A DNA stretch of 64,000 bases, taken from NCBI GenBank assembly GCA_958496175.1, contig OY292274.1, positions 35,131,482-35,195,481 of the forward strand, read 5' to 3'. Every line of letters starts with the position of its first letter. The stretch's first letter is position 1. The stretch is from Sisyra terminalis. Its lineage: Eukaryota; Arthropoda; Insecta; Neuroptera; Sisyridae. Shown here in pieces: positions 35,046 to 46,920 of the stretch. Below the pieces are notes generated by a model. The model made no database searches. It was not told the origin of the DNA and saw only the letters and a list, made by a program, of their open reading frames with translations. Both the position numbers and the translations under genes were made by a program.

Positions 35046-36759
35046 AGCTTTTTAATAATTAATATTTGATGGGAAAGCTCTTGTGATTGAAATAAGTTAC
35101 ATATAATAGATACTTTTTAATCATTTTTTTATTTTAGACTTTTTGTATTAAGTTTTAGGCTTATATTGCAAAATGGAGAGTCAAAGGTAAATATTTAACA
35201 GTAGAAGCTTTTTTCATCTTCACTGTTTGTGTTTGTCGTGGGCATTGAGATAATGATTCACATGTCCATAAGCTTTTTAGTAATAAAGCTTAGAGCCGGA
35301 TACGGTCTGCCTTGTAAATGCAAATATAATGTACCTAGCTAGAGATGGAACTGTAAATATTAAATGTAAGAGGATACGTCTCTCATATTTCCTCCAACAA
35401 TATATTACCTTCATTGTGCATAAAATAATGTTTTCCGCTTGCTTAATTGATGCAGTTCTTTAATTGTTTCTGTCTGGAATTCGTCTGAGGCAATCAAATT
35501 TTCTGAAAATTTTTATGTTCTTATTTTACTTAAATTTATCTGTTTCCATATTCTGTAAAAAAAAAGTATGAAAATTGGAGTTTTTCATCTGCACTATATT
35601 TTAATTGTCTGCGGGCTATTTTAATTAAATCTTTATGAAAAATTCCTTAAAACATACGACGTAAGGAATAAACTTTTTATGTAATGTTTACATAACCCGT
35701 TCTGATTTATAAAGGATTAAACATTTCTTCTGTTTTTTATTTTCTTTTAAAAACTTTTTCAAGAAATTATGTTTGTTTCTACTCTGACTTTATTACAAAG
35801 AAAATTTGTAAAAAATATAAAAAAATATTACTTTCAGATGAAATGTATAATATACAAAGTTATTCAAAACAAATGTCAGAGAAAATAAATTAGGACTGTG
35901 GCTTCTGTGAAGCTTTAGATTTTGTATACAAATTCTCTCAAAACTAAAAAAGTTGGTACACTTTAGAAAAAATAATTTTGAAGTTTAAGCATCCATTGTT
36001 TTCTTTTAAAAAATAATTATAAGCTTTTCTTTAGGCCAACTTTTCATTCAATATTCAGAAAGAAGTAGAAATATGTAAAGGTAAAAACTGTAAAAAAGCA
36101 TAATTGAGAAATTAGTTCAATCAATATTTTCGGGTGTTTGTAAATAGACCTATTATACATGTTCCAAAAAAAAATCCTAAAATATAATGGAGTTGTTGAT
36201 TTTGACCTTTACTTGATATAGTTAAAGAAATTTTCATTTAAAAACGTACAAAAATCGTTCAATTCCAAATGCCTAAATTGAGTTCCTATTGGGTCGGTAT
36301 TAAAATGACGTCTCAGTACACAAACTTAAAAATCCTATTGACTTTTTCCTATGACAAATGTATTTAAATACAAAGTGATTAATGCTGTTTAAATCTTTAA
36401 CCAAACTAAATATAAGTTATTTAAACCATTAGCTATCTTTTTGGTAAAGTTAGGTATATTTCGTATTTTTTTAGGGAAAGTTAATCAACTCCTTAGAAAT
36501 CATTTTATAGCTAGGCGAGTAAATCAGGAAATAGGTGTTACAGGGGAAAATATTTTTTTTTAGAGTTGTGTTACATGTTTTTGTGTTGGGCTCAAATATA
36601 ATACTTAAATATAAATGATTAAAGGAAAAATTGGATGATTAAGGAAAAAAATACATATTTTTTTATAAGTTTCAATATCATGGTTTTGAGTATTTTACGA
36701 TAAAGATAATAATTTATTAATTATATGAGTTTTGTTTCTATTATATTATTTTAATATAA
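35046..36759. other. AT-rich spacer, no gene seen
   Basis: Nothing recognised except a slightly GC-richer patch near 35,220-35,350 with no frame or repeat structure. Confidence 0.5.
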
Positions 36760-37130
36760 TAATAGGCAAAAATATGTAATTAGCATGTGTGTCGGCAAAG
36801 ACAGAGAACAAAGATTGTAAATACTTGTATATGAGTGAAATACAATCATTGCTTCAAATTTGAACTTACTGATTGTTCTTATGATTTCTAATGTCATTTT
36901 GATTTCATTTAGCTGCCAATTTTTATCGTTTGTCAGTTGTGTCCAAAGAGATTGTATGGCTAAAAGTGGAAAAAAGTAAGGGCTCGATGGCCTTGATTAT
37001 ATTATTTTTGACAAATTAATGACTTAGTTCACTCTAGTCATACAATCTTTTTAAGGAAGTTACTAGTTAGTTTTAATATAAATACCAAATTACTTTTTGT
37101 GCCAAGAAAAGTTTTTTAAATGTTTTCAAT
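36760..37130. repeat. Dispersed repeat family B, copy 1
   Basis: It shares with the sequence at 46,530 the landmarks GGCAAA...AGAGAACAAAGA, TGTCATTTTGATTTCATTT, TGCCAATTTTTAT and ATGGCCTT in the same order. A third partial copy lies at 62,695-62,765. The copies are diverged but collinear. No frame, terminus or target duplication was found, so the class is unknown. Confidence 0.6.
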
Positions 37131-37974
37131 ATTGTATGACGTTTCGATCAATTTACAGGTAATTGTAAAGGGTTCTTATCCTTAAAAAAGAAAATAAACT
37201 AATATTCCAAATTGGTCAAAAACTTTATCATAAGAAAGATAAAAATAAGAGAAATCATTTTCAAAAAGCTTTAATGAGGCTTAAAGGCTGTTATTTTTTT
37301 TAGCCTTATACACATTCATAATATGCCCAAATTTTATTCCCATTGGTTCACTTATTGTTGAGGAAAAATTGTTTTATGGTTAATCATTTTATTCGGTTTG
37401 TTTATCAATAAAAAGAAAAAAACAGCTGAAACTTGGAGGAAGGATGGACGTATCTTTTTAGCATCGACATATCCTCCACAAATGGTCCAAATACTATTCT
37501 TAGGCCGATTTATCATTGCTATCGTTCTGTCTTTTTCTACACTTCTGCTTTAGCAACATTTTTGAGCTATCAAAAAATTGTTAACTAGACTAATAATTTG
37601 ATGAATAATGAAAATAAAGTTTCCCTAAAACTTTGTTTTTTTTTTTTTTAAACTATAAGTTACTTTTCTCAAATAAGTCATTATTTTTTAAATCATTAGA
37701 TCATTATTCACTCGTCGTTACGTCAAATTGCGATTATAGTTTGATAGTTTGGATAAAAAAAAATTTCAGTACCTTTTTTTATTTCATAATAAAACGTAAA
37801 CTTGTATTAAAAGACTCAATATTGAAATGATTAATGAAAGACAGAGTTTTTACATATACTAAACACAATTAATCTCTATTCCATAGGAAAAAATTGGAAG
37901 TGACTTTTAGGGCATAAAAATATTTTTCGATACGGAAAATGTGAAAAGTGTTTTATTATAATTTTTTTAATAAA
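37131..37974. other. AT-rich spacer, no gene seen
   Basis: Contains TGACGTTTCGATC (about 37,138-37,150), whose complement resembles the GATCGAAACGTCA tail of Penelope-like elements but lacks the CTGATGA half. A GC-richer patch near 37,430-37,560 is unexplained. Confidence 0.35.
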
Positions 37975-38333
37975 CACTCTATGATATGTTTATGTCTAGG
38001 TTTCAATTGGTGTACTGTGATGTCACATAAAGTACACTAAAAAAAATTTACCAAAATATACATTTTTCTTAATAATTAATTATTGTTTAATGACTTAAAT
38101 AAAGTGCTATATCGATTAAAAAATGTTTATTGCTGGACCACTTTATTATAATAGCTCAAAACTATAGAAACGGTAATTACTTCTTCACGTGCTTTTTTTT
38201 TACTTCACTTTTATAACTTTATTAAATGTTATGCCAACTAAAGTGAACATCTAATTAAATAAAGAACGTAATGAATAAACGTTTTTTTCATCTTTTTGCC
38301 TGATATCAGAAATATGACAAGTATAATATTTTG
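37975..38333 (+). repeat. Repeat family C, copy 1 (inverted partner at 44.6 kb)
   Basis: About 360 bp align with the reverse complement of 44,602-44,984 along their length. Shared landmarks include GATATGTTTATG, TTCAATTGGTGTACTGTGA, ACGGTAATTACTTCTTCACG and TGATATCAGAAATATGACAA. No terminal inverted repeats are present within one copy. The class is unknown. Confidence 0.8.
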
Positions 38334-40104
38334 AAAAACTTAGCAAATAATTTATTGCTCTTTCTCATTTATTTTTTTATTTTTCATGAGCATAAAATAG
38401 AAGAAGTAGTATAACTAGAATGAAAATTTAATTTTATTAAAGGACGTAAGTTTTTGTTCTCTTCCTTCTACGTCTGCTGTAGTATGCTAATATTTTCCAA
38501 CTTAATGAAAATGTAATGTATAAATTATAATGAAAGTATTTACTTAAAAACGGTATAAATAATGAACGTTTCTAAAGAGTATGATAAAAGATCTATTATT
38601 GTGGGGTGTAAATATATATATTTGTCTTATAATATTTGCTAAGCTGACTATTAAAATCTTAAAACTTGCATTTCAAACATTATAAAGTTTTAACATTTTC
38701 TTGCTTTTAAATTAGAATTCGTTAATATTTTTAAATAAATGTATTTATAAGAAGATTGTCTTAATAAGGTAAACGGATTTTAAAGCTTGCTTGATTTTTC
38801 TTGATCTTTTTCTTTGCAAAACCTATTTCACTTAGTCGACGTTGATTTACGTTTTATGTAAGATTAGCATACATTAAAAAGTAAGTTAACTTACTCAAAT
38901 TTTGTTATAATCAACACTAGTTTCCATTTAAAAATATTTAAATTTATTTCATATCGTGCAGCTTAATACCATTCATATTAAAGTTTTCCTGCGCGCTTGA
39001 CTTTGGTCCAAATATTGCCAGTTTCGTTGATATACTTTAGATTGTTGATTTACATATAATATTATGGAACTCGTTTCTACCTTTTTCTTGCAACTTAAAT
39101 GAAATACAGATTAAAAATAAATGTCAACAACATTCTTTTTCAGATAAAAACATTACACTTGATAACTGTCTAGGACTTTGGAATATAAAAGTAGAGTAAA
39201 AACTGTTATAATTTTAAATTAATTATACATGAGTAAAAAGTCCTTAGGCGATCAACATAATCCTTACTGAAACGTATATTTTCTACTTCAAACTTTTAAA
39301 CGTCTCAAACTTTGTTTTATATTCTCATTTTTTTAATATGTTAAAAGCCTCTGCATATATATTTTGTTTAAAGAATTTAAAGCGTAAACTTATTACTCCC
39401 AACTGGGACGAAAATCTCTTCCTTAATTGGTTGACAGTACGGCTAAAAACTTATATACTGTGCTTTAAAAATACTTTATTTTTGAGTTCTTACTTAAATT
39501 ATTTACGAAAAAATATTGCAGAAATCTTAAAGAGGAAACAAATGCCGAAATGAAACAAATTGGAAAACTTTCGAGTCAAGAACTTTGTTTTACCTAAATT
39601 ACATGTTTCCATTATTTTTTTGTCGATATTTTTTCTATTTCCCACCTTTTGGTTTTTTTAATTCTATTTAATTATAGCAATAATAAATTAAACATGTTTC
39701 TGTTTTGCTTGAACTTTCATCAAACGGTAAAAACTATATTTTTTTTTTGCAATTTAGACTTCGAACAAATGAATTTATATACGCATTTTACGTAATTAAG
39801 TTATCATTGTAACTTATTTTAAGAAGTTATTGGCCTTGTTTGGTTAATCTATTCGAAACAGTGAGCATTTTATAACTGTTTTAAATAATTTGACAAATAT
39901 TTCGATTGATTTTACTTCACTTTACGTGATTTATAGAGAATATTATAAAAACAATGGAGAAGATTCACCGTTTAAAACCTCCAAAAATTAGTTTTGTGTC
40001 TTTTTCGAATAAAAAAAGATATTAAATAAATGGCGATTACCAAATAAGAACTAAATAAAACCAAATAAGAAGGGAAATGAAAGCTGAGAACAGTGATACA
40101 CTGA
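38334..40104. other. AT-rich spacer, no gene seen
   Basis: Only short frames (for example 39,338-39,553) without recognisable motifs. Confidence 0.5.
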
Positions 40105-40885
40105 CCAACTGATTTTTTTGAAATCTCAAAAAATGGTGGGAAAATTCCCACCGTATTTCCAAGGTTTATAAAATACACAGGTGGCCTCATGCGCCACCTG
40201 ACGTATTCAGAAGAAATTCATACATATTTTCAGACTGATTCAAATTTCAAAATTCTTCGTATGACGTCATTTTTTTTAATGGGGCAACCTGTGTAATTTA
40301 AAAACCTTGCCGTATTTCAACCAGGAGCCTACGCCATATGTTCACTGGAAAACATGAGAAGAAAATATCATAATAAAACGATAAGAAACTTCTCAGATAG
40401 CCAAGCCATATCTAAAGCGATCAAATATCCCAGACGAATTCCAAACTGGTCTGAGAATGCACAACTCTTTTCATCCAATTGACGACATCTAACAAAGAAA
40501 CACATACCTAATTGCCAGGATTTTCTGATATCAAAGATAAAGAAGAGGGAGATGAGCTTGCAAAGGCTGGCTTAAGTACGTTATTTATTGATCCATCCAG
40601 AACCGGCAATAGGTGTACCGATGATCACCATACTGAATTAAATAGCCGAATAGACACAAAATGAGCAAATAAAATTCTGGAGCAACTACTTAGGATACAA
40701 TTTCTCGAAGATTTTTCTCAAAGGAAACCTCTAACAGAGCAAACTAAAAGACTTTCAGACTTAGATAGGGAATATATCGAATGCTGGCAGGTTTATCAAT
40801 GGAGCACTACAATTTGAGAAAGCACACTATACCTAAAAATACTAAGTCAAGTGTATGCGAACTGTATCCGATAATATAGGAAAAA
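40105..40885 (+). pseudogene. LINE RNase H region (R1/Jockey-like), interrupted by a MITE
   Basis: Before the MITE the plus strand reads GGKIPTVF. After it, the frame continues QPGAYAICSLENMRRKYHN then KTIRNFSDSQAISKAI. Downstream are DIKDKEEGDELAKAG, then LSTLFIDPS, and finally AGLSMEHYNLRKH with CELY. This is the order LG-x-x-PTVFQAE-YAI, DSQAA-KA, GHSGI-GNE-ADELAK-G, and LLTGH-x-LR-HL-CxxC, typical of the RNase H domain and C-terminal tail of insect LINEs. Both the DSQ and the ADELA Asp residues survive, but frameshifts and stops are present. Only the 3' part of ORF2 is found. Confidence 0.85.
40160..40309. mobile_element. 150-bp MITE with exact 9-bp target duplication
   Basis: The left terminus CAAGGTTTATAAAATACACA and the right terminus on the other strand CAAGGTTTTTAAATTACACA extend to a ~33-bp imperfect inverted repeat. 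The flanks are CCGTATTTC at 40,151-40,159 and again at 40,310-40,318, identical over 9 bp. Joining the flanks restores the LINE RNase H frame (...PTVF then QPGAYAI...), which confirms the insertion. A 9-bp duplication is characteristic of Mutator-like elements. No transposase. A perfect inner hairpin (CAGGTGGC/GCCACCTG, 40,178-40,200) lies in the left terminus. Confidence 0.9.
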
Positions 40886-43314
40886 AATAATTTCATAAAT
40901 GTTTTTTCCCTCTAATTTTTTGGATACGGGGGGAGGTTTTGTTAGGTTTTCTTTAATTTTCTTTATTTTTCTTTAAACAACAGTTTTCTAAATTTTACCT
41001 CATTTTTATTGTTATATATCGCTTATAACACTATTTTCTTAACATTTTACTATGTCAATGACTGAGTAATTAATTTTTCGTATTTAATTAATTACTACTG
41101 ACCTATTTTATCACAAATGAAATGGTTTCTTTCACAGACATCTACAAACGATTTACCATCGATTGAAAAACATTTTTTTTTTGAAAAAAAAAATCGGTAT
41201 ATGTTAATTAAAAGTTAGTTGATTTTCATTACATTTATCAAAATTTTAGGATATTACGATTAGCCTATAGAAATATTGTTTTGAGATTCTAAACTTTTGG
41301 TTTCATTTTAGTGTTACCGTCTCCTTTCTTTTCACAATGATTAATGAAAAAAAGGAATTTGAAACCCTGTTATTCAGAATTTTATTGAAAATTATTATCA
41401 TTATTTTATAAGACCTCATATGATTAAGCATTAAGTATAAAGGCTATTTAGAGATATAAGTTTTTTAATGATTTTATTTAAAAAAAATGATTCTCCGGGC
41501 GTTCTCTTAATCGAAAACTCAATATATGTTCGTTATAAAATTGTAGCAAATGAGGAAAAAAAATTCTGTGATATTTTTTTTAAATTTAATGATATGAAAA
41601 GAAATACACCATCTCAAATTTGCACCATTTTTTTGAAAACGGCATTTCATTATTTATTTAAAAGATTACTCGAACTCATTGAAAGAGACATTGTCAAGCA
41701 AGTTTTAGCGGAGAATATGCGATATTTGACGGTAGCCAGCATTATTATAATGTTTCTCTTGTATCATTTTCTCTAAAAGCGAAACCATCGCCCTAAGTTT
41801 TATGAATAAATTATGGTATGTACCTCTGAGTCGAGGTCTAAACGAGACCATTGCATCCAGAGTATTGCACATACATACCACTTTTAGTCGTAGGTACTTG
41901 TGGTTGCCTCCTGTTCTGTTATTTCAACTGACATAAATGTTTTTTTATTGTTCAAATGGGGTTTGTGGTGTACAGTTTACGTAATTTGCTGTTTTGTGTT
42001 CAACTTGTAACTCTTCTTTTCCACAATTTGGTCGCTGTTGTTGTTTTTTATTTTTTTTTTTTAAATCGTTGCGTTCTTTTATTCCTGCCAGCTACCTATA
42101 AAAAAAAGGGAAACACTAGCTTTTTACGAACAGCATTGAAAAATGCAATTAAGTAAAATAAATTAAAATGGTAAATAAAAACGGAAACAAATTTCAGTGA
42201 AAGACAGCAAAAAATAATTCAATTAATTAAATATACCTACTTTGATCAAATCACAGTAAAAGGAATCATTTTAAAACTCATTATCTCCTTGTATGAGATG
42301 AACTTTAATTAAAGAGTTTTTCAAGAACTTTAATATAAGTACATTGTTTAATATTCATTCATTTTGCTGACTCTATTAAACGACTTTTTCATTGTAAATT
42401 TGTGAAAGTTTGCCAAAGTCTATAATTAAGAAGTTGAAAAAAATTAACGATGTCTAAATTTAATTGAAGAAAATTAAAATCTTATTTGTAAAAAAAAAAC
42501 AGTTACATATTTCTAAAAGTCTAAAAATATTGGAGACACACTATGATAAATCTATTATTATTGTAATGCTTTTGATTGAATAGAATGTAACTAAACTTGT
42601 TCCATATAAGTTGAATACAAAACAGGATGTAAATGATACTTGAAAAAGATAGGGTCATATAGGTCAAGAAGCGTTTTTCAATTTATTCGTCACAATTTAA
42701 ATTTCACTGCCGTGAAAGGTTTAGTATGGTAGGAACTAAAACACAAAAGATGTGTGTTATCTTTAAAACTATCCTGATATTTTACCACATTTAAATCATC
42801 ACTATTTTTGCTTACTTTCAAAAACTTAATAAAATAGTTGAATAAAATAAAGTCACCCTTGAACTGTAAATACATAGAACTAGTCAAATACGAGCTTTCT
42901 CTTGGGGTGTCAACATCAAACTGTTGAAAAGCCGTTTACGTGACTAGCACTATCTGGTGATTCAAACATGAAGTTACACGAACTTCTAAAGTTAGCTACG
43001 ATAGTTTTGAATAACTAAAAATTAGAATATATTTTTTTTGATTTTCGAATAATTCAATTTTGATGCCAAAATAAGAAGTCATCGTTACAAATGTTAAAAC
43101 AATATTTTCTTAAAGGAAATCTTGTTCAAGTATTATTTCATTATTTTTCTTTTCATTGAGCAAGCGATTTAATTTAATCATAAATTTAATCAATTTTGAT
43201 AAGTTTTGATATATCGGATGGAAAAACGGTGGAAATACGTACTATCGGACATAGACCAGTTCCATTATTTTAAGTTTTTCTGCTGATACTAATTATTTAC
43301 CAATCTGTATTAGG
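40886..43314. other. AT-rich spacer, no gene seen
   Basis: The frames at 41,468-41,776 and 41,956-42,156 begin with ATG but are rich in A/T-encoded residues and match nothing recognised. They look like chance frames in AT-rich DNA. Confidence 0.45.
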
Positions 43315-43485
43315 TATTTTTTTAATTGTTATTTACCGTGGCTTTATAAATGCTAAGGATTTTAGGGATTATAGGATTAAGAAAAATCCGAAAATCGAGA
43401 AATATCGGAAATTTGCTCTACACGAGATTTGAATACAACACCTACTAGTTTTGGAGTGATAAAATTGACCACTTGGCCACCAATA
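43315..43485 (-). mobile_element. tRNA-derived SINE, copy with clear promoter boxes
   Basis: On the minus strand the A box TGGCCAAGTGG (complement of 43,469-43,479) and the B-box-like GTATTCAAATC (complement of 43,426-43,436) lie at tRNA-like distance. They are followed by a body (CGAGAAATATCGGAAA on plus) shared with the 50.6-kb copy. TGGCCAAGTGG resembles the D-arm start of leucine/serine-type tRNAs. Total length is about 170 bp. No long A tail was seen. Confidence 0.65.
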
Positions 43486-44601
43486 GTTGTTGTAGCATGT
43501 TTTAGGGGGACAGGAAAGTAGATAATGTCGTTTCTGAATCTAAAAACATTAAATTGCCATTTATCGATTTATAAGTTATTTCAAAATCACACTAAAGGTA
43601 TTTTAATAGTGACTTGTTGACTAAAATATGTAAAATATTTATTATTCGTGTATTTACATTGAAATTCTTAGCATATGCTGAAAAAATACAAACTCAATAT
43701 TGCATGCTTTTTGAGTTCTTCTGGGTAGTTATGTAAAGTTTATACCAAAAACATTTTCAATATTTATCCCAATGCATTGATGCCAAACAAGTCAAAGTTC
43801 AATAATTTGTATTTCCCCAATTCATACAAACCAAGAAAGATAAATACTTTAAACAATAAGATATTTAGGCAGGAAGTGGTATCAAATCCTTGTCAGATAG
43901 TTAAAGAGCTGTCAAATATTCCTTACCAATCTTACTTGACCAACCAATTACCCAAAAGTTTCCAAGAATTGTCAAAAGGCTAGATGTTGAAAGTTTGATG
44001 ATATTAAGAGTGACTATATCATTGATTGGAAATGAAAACTTGTTTCAAAATTGTGTGTTTTAATTTAACGTTCAAAAATTGACATTACTTTCCGGTTCTT
44101 CTATTACATTATTACATACTAATGGAAATCAATCAATCTTCAAGTAAGGAAACCAACATTTATCAAATTAGTATTGTGTATGCAATGTCCCTCAATTTGC
44201 AGATTGGGAAGTTTTTTGATTTACCCCCGAAAATTGATCCAATTATTGCGATAACTTCTTATAAGTCATAATATTATACAATTTCATTGGTTTCATTTCC
44301 TTAATTACCTGAGCTGTCGTCAAAGTTTTTTAAAACATATGCAGAAGCCTTAAAATTAATTGAAAAATATCTACTTTCCGAAGTAAGATTTAAGAAGTTA
44401 GATGAAATCAATGCAAGATCAAACTAGTGGGTGGATGTTGATACAACTGAATCGATCTGACATGGAGAATTTTTTTTTCTTATTTTCCACTAATTTACTT
44501 ATGACTTGAATGAATTAAAGGTAAAAGCAAATAAAAGCAAACCTTCTGTTTTATGCTCAAGAAAAATAAAAGAATAAATAAAAAATTGTAAAAAGTTATT
44601 A
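43486..44601. other. AT-rich spacer, no gene seen
   Basis: An ATG-initiated 68-codon frame at 43,777-43,983 has a less biased composition than its neighbours but no recognisable domain. Nothing else noted. Confidence 0.4.
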
Positions 44602-44984
44602 AAAATATTATACTTGTCATATTTCTGATATCAGGCAAAAAGATGAAAAAAACGTTTATTCATTACGTTCTTTATTTAATTAGATGTTCACTTTAGTTGG
44701 CATAACATTTAATAAAGTTATAAAAGTGAAGTAAAAAAAAAAGCACGTGAAGAAGTAATTACCGTTTCTATAGTTTTGAGCTATTATAATAAATTGGTCC
44801 AGCAATAGACATTTTTATAATCGATATAGCTTTTTATTTAAGTTCAGTAAACATTAATTAATTGTTATGGTAAATGTATATTTTGACAGATTTTTTTTTT
44901 TTTTTTTGGAGTAGGTACTTTGTGCGACGTCACAGTACACTAATTGAAACCAAAACATAAACATATCGTTAAGCATTTATTATA
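44602..44984 (-). repeat. Repeat family C, copy 2 (inverted)
   Basis: This is the reverse complement of 37,975-38,333 with scattered substitutions and small indels. The longest indel is in the T17 run at 44,891-44,907. The two copies lie about 6.3 kb apart, facing each other. Confidence 0.8.
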
Positions 44985-46529
44985 AATGCCAATATTTTCA
45001 GTTTTTATGCATATATCTTATCTTTTAAGAATTTCCAAGGAAAAAAATCTTATAAGGGGGAACGTTGCATTTGTAGAGTTAATAAAAAACCACAAAGAGA
45101 AAATTAATTTGTATGAATTTAAGTAACTGTATAATTTTAAGATTTATTTCTATAGACTAATTAGAGAGTACTTAAGAAGATTTCATAGAAATAAAAGCAA
45201 TTGTAAGTATACCAACTAATAAAGTATTCATTTTATTAATATCTGACGTTTTTTACCTTCAGTGGTCCTTATTATTGTGTATAAAAGCTTTAACATTTCT
45301 GTTGAATCGTAGCTATATGTCGATTAATTAAGATGTATATGATTTTGTAGTTCTTAATGATACATTAAAGTATATGAGCAAGACTTGTTTGGCGCTCTTC
45401 TAAATTTAAGCCAGACATTTTAATTTGTATAAAATTTCTTATAGACAAAGTTTGCTCGCTAAAATTAAGATGAACGCTATGTTAAATATTTTGCTTTTAT
45501 GTGTAAATAAACGCAAAATGTAAACCATTAGTAATATTTCTATGCTTTCAAATTTAATTATTGATAATTTTTTTCTCAAGTAATTTCAAACGGAGTGTTT
45601 ACGTTTGAAAATTAAATCATAAGTAAAAGAAATTTTTTCTTCCTGCATTTCTTCAATCTCTAAATTCACGGAATAATTTTCTTTCGTTGTAAATAGAAAT
45701 ACCGTATCAGTTTATTGGTGATTCCACTTTCACTTTGAGTGTTTTGTGAGTACATTTGCAAACAAATTCAACGATATATTTACACTGATTACATGAGTCC
45801 CTTGAAGCGATATACTCGCGACTCACCCTCGTTTGGGGATAGAATTATACATCAATATGTATTTACAGATTGAATCCTTTAAGAGATCTTGAGGTTTCCA
45901 ATTTCAAGCAAAGCTAAATTCAGTTTTGAATGCTTTTCAAAAGTTCCCTTGAAAAAAATACGAATACAAAACGAAAAATAAATAATATATTATAAAACTG
46001 TAAAAGAAAATTCTTAACAAATTGAAAACAAAATTAACCAGTTAAAGAAAATCATTATCAAACGATCATTATTTTTAACAATTTTCGTGATAAGATCGAG
46101 ATAATGTTGCAAATAATTTAGAGTTTAGTTTTCAACTTGAAAGAAGAAGTACTCTTTTCGATATTCGTACAACAGACCCTTTGTAATATCACTTTTATGT
46201 TTGTCTATTCATTTGTCACAGTTGGTTTTCTTTGAATATACGGAATGACAATTTGATAACAGTGGTCGAAAAAAAATCTTATACCCAAATTTATTCTGTA
46301 TCACCCTCCCCCTTAAAAAAACTATATGTGTACTTACTACTTATGTACGCGCGTAAGAAGTTATACTTCTTCGGCGAAATTAATAAAAGGTTTTTACTCC
46401 TCTGTCATAACCTCTTCCAGTAGAGCCTAAATTAGCACATCAGTAATAAGTATCACATCAGTTTCTGATAACAAAAATATGATGCAATTATTAATATATT
46501 TACAATATACTTTTAATATTATCATACAT
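44985..46529. other. AT-rich spacer, no gene seen
   Basis: A moderately GC-richer patch near 45,780-45,850 and a short frame at 46,232-46,423 have no recognisable identity. Confidence 0.45.
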
Positions 46530-46920
46530 AAAAGGCAAATGTACGCATAGCGGCAAACAAAGAGAACAAAGAATATAAAAGTTGTATAAACACATCTAGG
46601 TGAACGGAATTATAATTATTTTACTAGTTTAATAATAACTATCTCAAGTTTGTACCAAATGATTGTTGTCATTGGTTTCAACTGTCATTTCGATTTCATT
46701 CAATTGCCAATTTGTATACATGTATGATGTATAAATATTAATTAATAGTTGTAATTTACATTAAAACCGGATTTTAAGTCCTTGAGAATCTATGGCCTTC
46801 CGAAGGCATAAATTGTTATGCAAAGATAATCGATTGATTATATCAAAAAGCATTTTGCAGCCTTTTTAATATAAAATAACTCTATAATTGGTTCTTTTTA
46901 CTAAAATGTCAATATATTCC
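46530..46920. repeat. Dispersed repeat family B, copy 2
   Basis: Collinear with 36,760-37,130. Shared landmarks are GGCAAACAAAGAGAACAAAG, CTGTCATTTCGATTTCATT, TGCCAATTTGTAT and TATGGCCTT. Divergence is high. Confidence 0.6.

Noticed and set aside
37120..37160. Third hammerhead-like site (complement GATCGAAACGTC)
   Set aside because: The CTGATGA half is missing. Only the CGAAACGTC tail is Penelope-like.
41468..41776. 102-codon ATG-initiated frame
   Set aside because: Lys/Phe/Ile-rich composition as expected from A/T-rich sequence, no recognisable domain, no splice or promoter context.
37975..44984. Large Maverick-like element bounded by inverted repeats
   Set aside because: No integrase, polymerase or capsid-like coding sequence between the repeats and no target duplication seen; kept only as a question under findings.
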